Part shown: positions 7,795 through 16,286 of the stretch, in pieces
Position numbering within the stretch: the stretch's first letter is position 1
How the letters are laid out: each line of letters begins with the position of its first letter
Assembly (NCBI GenBank): GCA_016931715.1
Contig: JAFGEF010000017.1
Span: forward strand, 1-64,000
Reading direction: 5' to 3'
Source of the DNA: Sedimentisphaerales bacterium
Lineage (GTDB): Bacteria; Planctomycetota; Phycisphaerae; Sedimentisphaerales; Anaerobacaceae
DNA length: 64,000 nt
The notes under the pieces: generated by a model
The model's database searches: none
What the model was told of the DNA's origin: nothing
The model's input: the letters and a program-made list of their open reading frames with translations, nothing else
Position numbers and translations under genes: made by a program

Positions 7795-9168
7795 ATGCGA
7801 TTTACAGATTACATAGAAACATCTTTTTCCAATTTATGGAAGATGAAGCTTCGCACGTTCCTTACAACGTTCGGCGTAGTAATCGGAATCGGTGCGCTCG
7901 TTTCCATGTTCGCATTCGGCAAAGGTGTGCAAAAAAACATTACCGACACTTTCAACGAGCTTGGCTTGCTAAACTATATCAGTGTCTATCCGCGTTCAAA
8001 CAGATACCGCAGCCCGACAATACCAGATGACCCGGATGCACCGGGTTATGTCCCCCCTGTGGAAAATAAGAGCGAAAAAGCCCGCCTGCTTGATGAAGAT
8101 TTCGTAAAAGAGCTTTCTTCTTTGGAAGGCGTAGAAGCCGCATTTCCGGAAATCCGCTTTCCCGCTATGGTCAGATTCGATGATAAAGAAAATTTCGAGA
8201 TGGTACAGGCTTTGCCGGCCAAAATCTGCAACTCAGGATTTCTCAAGCTCCGGGAAGGCTCGTTTTATAATTCCGACGACGAATATTCAATCTTAATAAG
8301 CGATTCTCTGCTGCGGCGGATGGGCATTAAAGATATGAAATCCGTCATAGGCAAAAAAGTTGAGATTTCCACGATGGCGTTCGATGTGAGCATCGAGAGC
8401 ATCCCGAATATCATCTCTTTTTTGCAGGGCAAGGGACTTCCATTTACAAGTAAAAATTACCGGTTCACTATCTCCGGCGTGATTGAACTGATGGGAATGT
8501 CCGGACCTATACCAATGAGAACAAATATCCTAATCCCGTCAGGCATCTCGGAAAAGATGAAGAAAATACAAATCACAAGCATTTCAGATATTTTTCAATC
8601 CATAACGCAGCCTAAAGGCTATTCCATGGTCGGCATAAAACTTAAGGACCCGAAACACATCGATTCGGTAAAAAAATGGGTTGAAGATGCAGGCTTCAGG
8701 ACGTTTACGCTCATCGACCAGTTACAGGAAATAAAGACCGCTTTTATATTTATGGACTTGTTCCTTTTCGCGGTCGGAATGATAGCTATTACTGTCGCGT
8801 CACTGGGAATTATAAATACGCTCGTAATGTCAATCCTCGAAAGATACAGGGAAATCGGAATAATGAAAGCGGTAGGTGCAAGCAGCGCGGATGTAAAAAA
8901 AATATTCCTGTTCGAGGCAGGTCTTATCGGCTTTCTTGGCGGCGTGCTCGGACTTGTGCTCGGATGGATAGTTAGTACGATAATAAACTTTATCGCAAAT
9001 CAAATCCTTATCAGACAGGGTGTCCCGCACATGAGCTATTTCAGCTTCCCGTTATGGCTTTGCTTCGGCTCAATTATTTTCTCCATTCTAATCAGTCTCC
9101 TCGCCGGAATATATCCCACAATCCGCGCCTCACGCGTCGATCCAGTCGTAGCTCTGAGGCATGATTAG
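7795..9168 (+). CDS. ABC transporter permease, MacB/LolC (FtsX-domain) type
   Basis: 457 aa. Topology matches MacB/LolCE: an N-terminal helix ('FLTTFGVVIGIGALVSMFAF'), a large periplasmic MacB_PCD domain (about residues 45-310), then three C-terminal helices of the FtsX domain ('MIAITVASLGIINTLVMS', 'LIGFLGGVLGLVLGWIV', 'IIFSILISLLAGIYPTIRA') and the usual ending '...RASRVDPVVALRHD'. The coupling motif 'ERYREIGIMKAVGASS' is present. It pairs with the ATPase encoded just upstream, from which it is separated only by element A. No membrane-fusion protein or outer-membrane channel is next to it, so the substrate (lipoprotein, peptide or drug) is unknown. Confidence 0.9.
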   Translation: MRFTDYIETSFSNLWKMKLRTFLTTFGVVIGIGALVSMFAFGKGVQKNITDTFNELGLLNYISVYPRSNRYRSPTIPDDPDAPGYVPPVENKSEKARLLDEDFVKELSSLEGVEAAFPEIRFPAMVRFDDKENFEMVQALPAKICNSGFLKLREGSFYNSDDEYSILISDSLLRRMGIKDMKSVIGKKVEISTMAFDVSIESIPNIISFLQGKGLPFTSKNYRFTISGVIELMGMSGPIPMRTNILIPSGISEKMKKIQITSISDIFQSITQPKGYSMVGIKLKDPKHIDSVKKWVEDAGFRTFTLIDQLQEIKTAFIFMDLFLFAVGMIAITVASLGIINTLVMSILERYREIGIMKAVGASSADVKKIFLFEAGLIGFLGGVLGLVLGWIVSTIINFIANQILIRQGVPHMSYFSFPLWLCFGSIIFSILISLLAGIYPTIRASRVDPVVALRHD

Positions 9169-9296
9169 TCACTCGCAAAGAAATATTTTTCACGATGCAA
9201 AATATAAAAGGTGATATGCAGCACAGGAATAAGTGACAAAAACACACACTCTTAAATGGACCAAATCACTTTGTTGCTTTTCATTTAAGAATCCAG

Positions 9297-10802
9297 CTAT
9301 TGAGTGTTCCATGGCGGCCGGTATGATTCTGACCTTGGAAAATAAGAAATATTCAGCTCAGGCAAAGCCTTTATCAAATCATCTGCTTTCTCTTGTGTAA
9401 TATTATCGCAGTATATTAGTGAAAGATTTTTCAAATTTTTCATTTCCTTCACAGGCTCAAGGTCAGAAACAGGAGCATCAATAATCACAAGACGCTGCAA
9501 GTTTCCCAGTTCCCTGAGAGGTTCAAGGTCGATTATTTTTGTTCCGCTCAGTGAAAGAGTACGTAAATTCTTCAGATTTCGTAAAGGTTCAAGATTAGAG
9601 AGCGCCGTCACGCTTGAATTAGAAATTGAAAGCTCCTCCAGATTTGTCAGGTTCTTTAAAGGAGTAAGATCAGAAGCTTGTGCTTTATAGAGCACGAGCA
9701 TTCGCAGATTAATTAGATCGCTTAGAGGACTAAGGTCAGAAGCATCATTAACGGTAATAAATATTCTCTTCAGGTTCTTGAGTTTTTTAAGAGGGCCAAG
9801 ATCAGAAATCCCATTTGTTTTTGTCAAATTGATAAAATTAAACTCCTGCAGGCTTGTAAGCTCCTCAATCGGCTCAAGGTCACTAACCTCTGTTTCGAGC
9901 AGTGCGAGACTTTGAAGATTCTTCAATCCACGGAGTGACTCAAGTCCGGATATCGGAGTATCATTAATTTCAATTTTTTGAAGGTTAATCATTCCATCCA
10001 TCGAACCAGGATTAAAAATAGTAGATTTGCTAATCGTAAGCTCCTGCAGATTCATCATCTCATTTATATGTTCAAGGCTGGTAATCTCTGTACTACCAAG
10101 AGTAAGTTTTTTCAAATTATTCAGTCCCTTTATGGGTTCAAGATTGTTTACGGGAGCTTCATAAATATTAAGCTCCTGTAGGTTTATTAGTTTCTTTAAA
10201 GGCTCAAGGTCGCGAATCTTTCCGGAATTAAAAGCAAGCTTTTGCAGGTTTTTCAGGTTCTTAAGCGGCTCGAGATTTTGAACCTGAGATCCGTTAAAAT
10301 AGAGTTCCTGCAGCTTAGTAAGTTTAGCCAATGGCTTTATGTCACGAGCCATCAGCCATGAGATGCGAAGACTCTTCAAATTTTTAAGATAAGACAAAGA
10401 ATGGATATTTGTAATCTCAGAAAAACTAATATCAAGGATTTCAAGGTTTGGCAATTTTTTAATTGGGCTAAAATCAAATGTGTATTCCTGTGGAAGCTCC
10501 AAAATACGAAGCTTTGCGAGTATATTTTTCCATCCAGGTATATCGGCTTGTGAACCAACAAGATCTTTGAGATATAATTCTTTCAGATTCGTGTAATCAT
10601 CTGCTGTCAGCTTGTCTGGAGCTTTCTTTAATTGCAAGGCTATTTTCTGTTTAAAAACTGCCTCGCTTGCAGGGTCGCACTTCAATTTCTGTGAACGAAA
10701 AATAATCACCAAACCTGTGACGAATAAAAGCAGAAGAATCACAGCCGCAAGAAAATATCTCCGGCTATATGTTTTATTTTGTATAAACTCTTTCTTTTTC
10801 AT
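9297..10802 (-). CDS. Membrane-anchored internalin-type leucine-rich repeat protein
   Basis: I choose the ATG at 10802 (MKKKEF...), preceded by GGCGGAG, rather than the GTG at 10823. One N-terminal transmembrane helix ('YFLAAVILLLLFVTGLVIIF') is followed by a short cap domain ('LKKAPDKLTADDYTNLKEL'). About fifteen LRRs of 22-24 residues follow, of the internalin pattern 'LxPLxxLxNLqxLxlxxtxvxdL', then a C-terminal cap ending 'KADDLIKALPELNISYF'. The same three-part design is found in three tandem genes at 47.8-50.8 kb. N-in topology would place the LRR domain outside the cytoplasmic membrane, suggesting protein binding. No enzymatic motif is present. Confidence 0.85.
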   Translation of the reverse strand: MKKKEFIQNKTYSRRYFLAAVILLLLFVTGLVIIFRSQKLKCDPASEAVFKQKIALQLKKAPDKLTADDYTNLKELYLKDLVGSQADIPGWKNILAKLRILELPQEYTFDFSPIKKLPNLEILDISFSEITNIHSLSYLKNLKSLRISWLMARDIKPLAKLTKLQELYFNGSQVQNLEPLKNLKNLQKLAFNSGKIRDLEPLKKLINLQELNIYEAPVNNLEPIKGLNNLKKLTLGSTEITSLEHINEMMNLQELTISKSTIFNPGSMDGMINLQKIEINDTPISGLESLRGLKNLQSLALLETEVSDLEPIEELTSLQEFNFINLTKTNGISDLGPLKKLKNLKRIFITVNDASDLSPLSDLINLRMLVLYKAQASDLTPLKNLTNLEELSISNSSVTALSNLEPLRNLKNLRTLSLSGTKIIDLEPLRELGNLQRLVIIDAPVSDLEPVKEMKNLKNLSLIYCDNITQEKADDLIKALPELNISYFPRSESYRPPWNTQ

Positions 10803-10954
10803 GGCTCCGCCAAACATATTCACAATAAAAGCTCGATATTCTGCCTTTATTACTTCGCATATACGAACTATATATTATAGACGGATTATTTTTGTAATTC
10901 ATTGCATAAATATCTTAAAACATTTTATTGTCGAAAAAACAGGAAATTATTGAG

Positions 10955-10982
10955 TTGCGTTTGTTATAAACGGATTTATAAT
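10955..10982 (+). promoter_or_regulatory. Putative sigma-70 promoter of the GH51 gene
   Basis: TTGCGT (10955-10960) and TATAAT (10977-10982) are spaced by 16 bp, about 75 bp before the GH51 start codon. The gene's RBS is AAGGAGG at 11047-11053. Confidence 0.45.
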
Positions 10983-11059
10983 TCTAAAAGCAATGGTAAT
11001 TGAATGAATACATTCAAATGTAACCGAAAGCATAAGGAACCATTTTAAGGAGGCAAAAA

Positions 11060-13084
11060 ATGAGAAAGACGAGTTTTACTTGTCACGGCACAAGCCTAAG
11101 CGGGATTATCGGAATTGCAGCGTTGATAATTATTTCCATTATCTTCACATCAGCGGGAGCGGCGGAAAAACAAATTTCGGCGGTAATAAACGCAGGTAAA
11201 ACAGGCGAACCCATTTCCAACAAAATTTACGGCCAGTTTCTCGAACATATTGGAGGTATCGTTACAAGCAATCTCTGGGCTGAGATGCTGAACGACCGGA
11301 AGTTTTATAATGTGATTCAGCCGCAGCAGACAGGAGGCAGCCGCCGGGGCATGGGCGCCAGAGGCGGCATGGGCGGCGGAAGATTCGGCGGCGGAGCTTC
11401 ATGGACTATAATCGGGCCTAATGACTGTGTCACTATGGACAAAGTCAATCCTTACGTCGGCGATCATACTCCTCTCGTTATGCTGAACGGCGCCGAAAAA
11501 AGAGGAATCAGCCAGGCGGGACTGTCAGTCACAAAGGGCAAAAGCTACACAGGGAGAGTAGTTCTTGCAGGCGACTCCAGAGCCAAAGTTACCGTTAGTC
11601 TCGCCTGGGGAGAAGAAGCAGGCAATCGCCAAAACACTGCCATCAGAAGAATCGGTCCCAACTATTATACGATTCAATTAAAGTTCACGGCTCGTGCAGA
11701 CAGTACCAATGCCCGTCTTGAAATTACAGGCACAGGAACAGGCTCGTTTCATATCGGAGCCGTCTCGCTTATGCCGGCAGATAACATCTATGGTTTCAAA
11801 CCGGAACCTGTCGAAACTCTTAAGTCACTGCGTTCAGGTGTTTATCGCTTCCCGGGCGGTAATTTCGTTTCAGCTCACGAATGGCGATATGCAATAGGCA
11901 ACCCGGACAAGCGCCCGCCTGTTTGGGACCCTGTCTGGAGTTCAATCCAGCAGAACGATGTCGGCACCGATGAGTTCCTGACACTTTGCAGGCTTCTTGA
12001 AGTAGAACCTTATATCACGGTCAACGCAGGTTACGGAGATGCATGGTCGGCGGCGGAATATGTCGAGTATTGCAACGGTGATGAGACTACGCCAATGGGC
12101 AGTCGGAGAGCAATCAACGGACATTCCGAACCGTACAACGTCAAACTATGGGGCATAGGCAATGAAATGTTCGGCATCTGGCAGAATGGTGTCATGCCGC
12201 AGAAACAGTACTGGATTAAACATAACCTCTTCGCAAAAGCGATGAAAAAAGTGGATCCGAATATCACAATTCTGTGCTCAGGGGCAATGCCTGACCACAT
12301 GACCGGCTCAGAGCTTTTGAAAATGTACACAGGCAGAGTATATCCCGAATATCTCGGCAAATGGGACTGGACGGGCGGACTGCTGAAAAACTGCCTTGAT
12401 AATATCGATATGATAAGCGAGCATTATTACGCGTACAGCAATCAGATTTTCGATTTCAATGAAGGAGACCGGGTGCGAGTCCAGAACCAGCCGCAAATCG
12501 AATGGGCAAGACAGTGCGCAATGTATGTTCGAGCCAAGTATGAGCATTACCAGAAATATCTCGAACTGATTCCGGAATTCAAGGCTAACCCGCGCCCTGT
12601 CAGTATTTCGGAATGGGCATATACAGGAGCGCAAACTGATTCACAAAACGCGGTACTGGCTTATTCGTGGGCGATTCAGGAAATGTTCCGTCACCCGGAT
12701 GTGTTTAAGATGGCAACTTACACTTTTGCTACCTCACTGCTGAATGCCGATGGAACAGGACTGAATGCATCCAGGAAAATGTTCAAGTTTTATCGTGACC
12801 ATTTCAGCTCGATACCAGTTGAAGTTTCCGGCGATTCACCCCAGCCAAAGCAGGAATATCATCCGGGTGAAGGCATATACCCGAAAGTCAATCCTGGAAG
12901 TGACACATATCCTCTCGATGTAGTCGCGGTGTTCAGCGATGATAAAAAGACATTGACAATCGCCGTCAGTGCAATGAGTGTGAATATTTACGAATTGCCG
13001 ATTTCAGAATTATTATTGCTGTACCAGTGGTCAATTGCATCGAGAAGCTCTTTGCCGCTTGACGCCGCAAGCAGACTTCTTTGA
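11060..13084 (+). CDS. Secreted GH51 alpha-L-arabinofuranosidase with abnormal C-terminus
   Basis: Releases terminal arabinose from arabinan/arabinoxylan. AAGGAGG precedes ATG 11060. The first about 35 residues form a Sec signal peptide ('IIISIIFTSAGAAEK'). An N-terminal carbohydrate-binding-like region (about 70-250) precedes the catalytic barrel, with acid/base E369 in 'GIGNEMFGIW' and nucleophile E518 in 'ISEWAYTG'. A Gly/Arg-rich insert ('GGMGGGRFGGG') lies near residue 100. The end is abnormal: 'DKKTLTIAV' runs directly into 'SAMSVNIYELPIS'. In relatives as I know them these motifs are separated by a stretch of the C-terminal sandwich. The frame then continues 97 bp into convergent dusB. 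I infer an internal deletion plus loss of the native stop. Confidence 0.88.
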   Translation: MRKTSFTCHGTSLSGIIGIAALIIISIIFTSAGAAEKQISAVINAGKTGEPISNKIYGQFLEHIGGIVTSNLWAEMLNDRKFYNVIQPQQTGGSRRGMGARGGMGGGRFGGGASWTIIGPNDCVTMDKVNPYVGDHTPLVMLNGAEKRGISQAGLSVTKGKSYTGRVVLAGDSRAKVTVSLAWGEEAGNRQNTAIRRIGPNYYTIQLKFTARADSTNARLEITGTGTGSFHIGAVSLMPADNIYGFKPEPVETLKSLRSGVYRFPGGNFVSAHEWRYAIGNPDKRPPVWDPVWSSIQQNDVGTDEFLTLCRLLEVEPYITVNAGYGDAWSAAEYVEYCNGDETTPMGSRRAINGHSEPYNVKLWGIGNEMFGIWQNGVMPQKQYWIKHNLFAKAMKKVDPNITILCSGAMPDHMTGSELLKMYTGRVYPEYLGKWDWTGGLLKNCLDNIDMISEHYYAYSNQIFDFNEGDRVRVQNQPQIEWARQCAMYVRAKYEHYQKYLELIPEFKANPRPVSISEWAYTGAQTDSQNAVLAYSWAIQEMFRHPDVFKMATYTFATSLLNADGTGLNASRKMFKFYRDHFSSIPVEVSGDSPQPKQEYHPGEGIYPKVNPGSDTYPLDVVAVFSDDKKTLTIAVSAMSVNIYELPISELLLLYQWSIASRSSLPLDAASRLL

Positions 13085-13986
13085 ACATGCTTGCGAAGAG
13101 GATGAAGTCTGCAATAGCGAACGGAAAATTTGCGGAAATACCAGACGGATTTTTTCTTGTCGTAGAGCCTGCAAATTATCTCGAAGTGCTTTCGTATTAT
13201 TTCAGCCTGCTCGTCAAGAGTCGGAGCATTCGGAACAGGTTTTCCTTCCAGGATAGCGTTAAGGCCCCTGTATATCCAGGGATTTCCGATTGCACCTCGA
13301 GCGATTTGTACGCCGTCAAGATTTGCCGTCTTGAGACGATTTATAATTTCCTGCGGCTCGAAAAGGTCGCCGCTCCCGATTATCGTTGTTTTCGGAAATT
13401 CATTTTTTATTTTTGCAATAATATCCCAGTTCCCGGGACCGGAGAATCTCTGAGCGACAGTCCTTCCATGAATTGTCAGGGCATCTATATTCAAACGTGA
13501 CGTCTCAGAAACAATATCGTAAAATTTATCATAGGATTCGCTGCTCGAATCGAAACCGACGCGAAGCTTAATTGTAACCGGACATGTCACTGCATCACGA
13601 ACGCTCTTATAAACCTGTATTACGTTCTCAGGGTCGGTCATCATCCATCCTCCCCGCTTGCGGCTGACAACTTTCGGAGTCGGACATGAAAAGTTCAAAT
13701 CAATTATATCGTAGCCGGCAGCCTGAAGGTCTTTTGCGGCTTTGGACATAATTGACGGGTCATCGCCGAAAATCTGAGCGCCGATAGGATGTTCGTCATC
13801 ATGCGGTTGAAATTCAGGCTTTTTCAAAATCTTGGGATGAGCCGCACTTTTGGCAAGCATAACGCCCGCGAAAGTCAGAGGCGCACCGAAATCGAGCGCA
13901 AGCCTGCGCATCGCATAATCGCTGTAGCCGCTCAGAGGAGCCTGAACGAAAGGCGCTTTAAGAACAAGATTTCCAATTTTTAACAC
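12988..13986 (-). CDS. dusB: tRNA-dihydrouridine synthase
   Basis: FMN enzyme reducing specific uridines of the tRNA D-arm. 332 aa. Seen: N-terminal 'APLSGYSDYAMRRLALDFGA', catalytic Cys in 'DLNFSCPTPKVV', 'TIKLRVGFDSSS', 'LTIHGRTVAQRFSGP', FMN phosphate-binding 'IIGSGDLF' and 'GVQIARGAIGNPWIY'. The start is GTG 13986, immediately before the motif-bearing first strand. The last 97 bp overlap the end of the convergent GH51 ORF. DusB has a normal length, so the overlap is more likely an anomaly of the GH51 gene. DusB is the closest subtype by motif; DusA or DusC cannot be strictly excluded. Confidence 0.92.
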   Translation of the reverse strand: MLKIGNLVLKAPFVQAPLSGYSDYAMRRLALDFGAPLTFAGVMLAKSAAHPKILKKPEFQPHDDEHPIGAQIFGDDPSIMSKAAKDLQAAGYDIIDLNFSCPTPKVVSRKRGGWMMTDPENVIQVYKSVRDAVTCPVTIKLRVGFDSSSESYDKFYDIVSETSRLNIDALTIHGRTVAQRFSGPGNWDIIAKIKNEFPKTTIIGSGDLFEPQEIINRLKTANLDGVQIARGAIGNPWIYRGLNAILEGKPVPNAPTLDEQAEIIRKHFEIICRLYDKKKSVWYFRKFSVRYCRLHPLRKHVQRSLLAASSGKELLDAIDHWYSNNNSEIGNS

Positions 13987-14024
13987 AGTTGGATATAACC
14001 TAACTCAACCTGGCCGTCTCAAAC

Positions 14025-14096
14025 TGTCATACCCGCGCAGGCGGGTATCCAGTTATCCTATCACAGTATTGGATTCCCGCCTGCGCGGGAATGACA
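14025..14096. repeat. Intergenic inverted repeat (CCCGCGCAGGCGGG type)
   Basis: TGTCATaCCCGCgCAGGCGGG at the left is mirrored by CCCGCCTGcGCGGGaATGACA at the right, with ATCCA/TGGAT continuing the symmetry. This is the 'GTCATTCCCGCGCAGGCGGGAATCCA' type of interspersed repeat found in many bacterial genomes. A mutated relative lies near 62145-62190. It sits upstream of dusB. Just downstream (14131-14205) are remnants of two other common repeats, 'CACAAATGAACACGAATGA' and 'CCACAGAGGTCACCGAGG'. Confidence 0.75.
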
Positions 14097-14253
14097 ACAT
14101 ACGGAAACTATAATTTCAGGGGAATAGTTTAACCACAAATGAACACGAATGAACACAAAAAACTTTATTATTTTTTAAGCCACAGAGGTCACCGAGGCCT
14201 CAGAGAAATAATGAAGAATCTATTAACCAGATAAAAATCACAATGTACTTTTT

Positions 14254-14856
14254 TTAAGCTTTTAGCTTTTTTCTTGAAGCGGCGGTAGAAAATAAGCCAA
14301 TGGCCGCTAAAAGAAATGCGCCTGGAGCAGGGACAAATTTTACATTGTCTATTAAAACATACGTTATAATATCATCATCCAACTGATTCGCTAACTGAAA
14401 AGAAAGGGTATAGGGGGAGAAGGGATCAAGACCGGAATTCCAGCCTGTCAGGTCGATAATAATTGTTTCTGAATGTACAGAACTGGAAATAGATGAACTG
14501 GATATAGAACGTGAGTCAGAATATAATCCATTGCTGAAAGTTGCTGTGAATGTATCTGTTTCGCCACCAATGCTCGAATACATAACGACATCAAACATCA
14601 ACTGTGTTTCGTTAGGAAGTAGAAAAATACCATACTGAGTCAATGTGCTCTCTTCATAATCTGACAGCAAAACCGCAATTCCGTTACCCCCGGCTTCACT
14701 ATCACTATATACGTATGAATTGGAAAGTGTCCAACCGGAACCGTTAGGATCCTGTGAAAAATCGCCGTTTGTTATCCCTGCAAAGACAGGCTGGCTCGAG
14801 AAGAAAAATAATGAAAAAACAATAAATGCACAAAAGCTATATTTCGACCTGTCCAT
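14254..14856 (-). CDS. PEP-CTERM-type secreted protein
   Basis: About 200 aa. An N-terminal signal peptide ends '...SSQPVFAG'. The mature part ('GITNGDFSQDPNGSGW...') is a predicted all-beta carbohydrate-binding-like domain. The C-terminus has the three-part exosortase sorting signal: motif 'VPAPGA', a hydrophobic helix 'FLLAAIGLFSTAA', then basic 'SRKKLKA'. It would be processed by an exosortase not present in this window and displayed on the envelope or exported. I choose ATG 14856, with AAGGGTG upstream; GTG 14865 is the alternative. The specific ligand is unknown. Confidence 0.85.
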   Translation of the reverse strand: MDRSKYSFCAFIVFSLFFFSSQPVFAGITNGDFSQDPNGSGWTLSNSYVYSDSEAGGNGIAVLLSDYEESTLTQYGIFLLPNETQLMFDVVMYSSIGGETDTFTATFSNGLYSDSRSISSSSISSSVHSETIIIDLTGWNSGLDPFSPYTLSFQLANQLDDDIITYVLIDNVKFVPAPGAFLLAAIGLFSTAASRKKLKA

Positions 14857-15030
14857 TTTCTTCACCCTTACAAAACCTCATTCTTGCGGCTTACAACTTA
14901 AATAAAGCAAAAATGCCGCACAAACCGAATAGGGAAAATAACAGAATTATCCGGAAATTGCAAGAAGGTTTTTTTATTTTTTTTCACTCCATAGTCATGG
15001 AAAAAAATATATAAGAGGCTTCCTTCGGGG

Positions 15031-15801
15031 CTATTCTCCGTAAGTTATTACTGTACTTTTTGTGCCAAGGTCAACATTCACAAATACTTCTCCACCAAGT
15101 GTATGCGGCCCTTCTGATGGGTCATCAGGTACTAATTCTTTGGGTTTGAAAGTAACTCGCCAGATATATTTTCCACCGCGGATATTTTGTTGAACCGCTG
15201 TTAAAATATACTCCGTCTTATTCGCAAGGACATCTTTTTTCAAAGCCGGGATGGCAAGATTAATCGCCTCCAGAAGATTTGTTGTATTAGTTGTAATTAC
15301 TGGTGTCGATTTCAATACAGGTTTGTTTTTATTTATTTCTATCAGAATTTCCTCTATCGCCTGGCTCGCGAAATCGCGGATTTGCGAGATTGTTAAATCT
15401 TCTGAAGGATGAGGAATAGAGACATTGATTACGTTTTTATCGGTAAACTCTATATAGCAGTACTGGTTCTTTCTTTGGGAATCGCGTATTACAAGAGTCT
15501 GGAAATCTGATTTGTCCAGCTCGCAGTTTATATTCGCTTGTCCCGTATCGGGATTTAAATAGAATGCGAATTGTTTGGAATGATACGCGGGATTATTATT
15601 GAACATCTGGCTGTACGTTTCGCGAAGGCCATTCTTGATAATAAACTCCTTTATGGTTGTCAGGCTGGCTCTGTTGATTATCTTTTCATCGTTCTTATCG
15701 TTACGTATTCGAAGATTTAGCTCTATTGTTTCAGCATAACTCTGGGATATACTCAAATACAAAACAATTAAAACTGCCTGAACTGCCTTTTTTCTAAACA
15801 T
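15031..15801 (-). CDS. Secreted hypothetical protein
   Basis: 256 aa with an N-terminal signal peptide ('AVLIVLYLSISQSYAE'). The remainder is soluble, with alternating charged and beta-type segments and no motif I recognise ('FAFYLNPDTGQANINCEL', 'WRVTFKPKELVPDDP'). It is predicted to be periplasmic. The ATG at 15801 is preceded by AGGAGAAAA, a good RBS. It lies in a repeat-rich accessory stretch next to the PEP-CTERM gene, with its own upstream region, so nothing about function follows from context. Confidence 0.75.
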   Translation of the reverse strand: MFRKKAVQAVLIVLYLSISQSYAETIELNLRIRNDKNDEKIINRASLTTIKEFIIKNGLRETYSQMFNNNPAYHSKQFAFYLNPDTGQANINCELDKSDFQTLVIRDSQRKNQYCYIEFTDKNVINVSIPHPSEDLTISQIRDFASQAIEEILIEINKNKPVLKSTPVITTNTTNLLEAINLAIPALKKDVLANKTEYILTAVQQNIRGGKYIWRVTFKPKELVPDDPSEGPHTLGGEVFVNVDLGTKSTVITYGE

Positions 15802-15901
15802 AATTTTTCTCCTATCATTTATTAAACACCCACCATTATCCCCAAATAAAATCCTTCTACAAAGTAAAAAGTTTGTAAAATCTTTTAAGACCGTTTCGTA
15901 T

Positions 15902-15919
15902 GGTGCGAAGTTTCGTACC
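15902..15919. repeat. Short palindrome GGTGCGAAGTTTCGTACC
   Basis: An 18-bp imperfect palindrome followed by GTTAGAC. A nearly identical perfect palindrome, GGTGCGAAATTTCGCACC followed by GTT, occurs at 51316-51333, so this is a dispersed small repeat. Confidence 0.7.
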
Positions 15920-16043
15920 GTTAGACATTAATAGCATAAAAGGTTTAATCTTAAATGATTGGTACAATTCATCACGCCCGCTTTTTATAAATGATAATAG
16001 ATTGCCACGTCAGCCTTGCGGCTTCCTCATAGGAAACTAAGAC

Positions 16044-16132
16044 GGGTGGCATCTTCAAGCTCAGCTTGGAGATGGTTCGGTATGAGTTCACCATCCCCAT
16101 CCTGATAAAAAATCAGGATGAGGATGCCACCC
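16044..16132. repeat. Nested palindromic repeat
   Basis: Outer arms GGGTGGCATC (16044-16053) and GATGCCACCC (16123-16132) enclose two hairpins. One pairs CAAGCT with AGCTTG around 16056-16068, extended by flanking ATCT/AGAT. The other pairs CATCCTGAT (16098-16106) with ATCAGGATG (16112-16120). It is probably an interspersed repeat. No function is evident. Confidence 0.65.
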
Positions 16133-16286
16133 ATTATTCCAGGAAGCTACGTTTCTTTCGCATGTATCCTGAGAATCAGTTGATGTGTTCGCAATTGACG
16201 CTGGGCAGTTCTAAATCCTCTCAAAAAAATATTATCCATTCAAAATGTTTGCTTAAGTTGAGGTTTTGGAGTACACTTCTTGTGAT

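Larger units (their letters stand above)
15802..16286. other. Intergenic repeat-bearing region before pgpA-uppP
   Basis: About 485 bp without a supported gene. It contains a short palindrome GGTGCGAAGTTTCGTACC at 15902-15919 and a nested palindrome at 16044-16132, both listed separately. ORF 16066-16308 runs through the palindrome and is not credible. Confidence 0.6.

Noticed and set aside
14720-15014. + strand ORFs antisense to the PEP-CTERM gene start
   Set aside because: Short overlapping frames opposite a signal peptide and promoter region; shadows.
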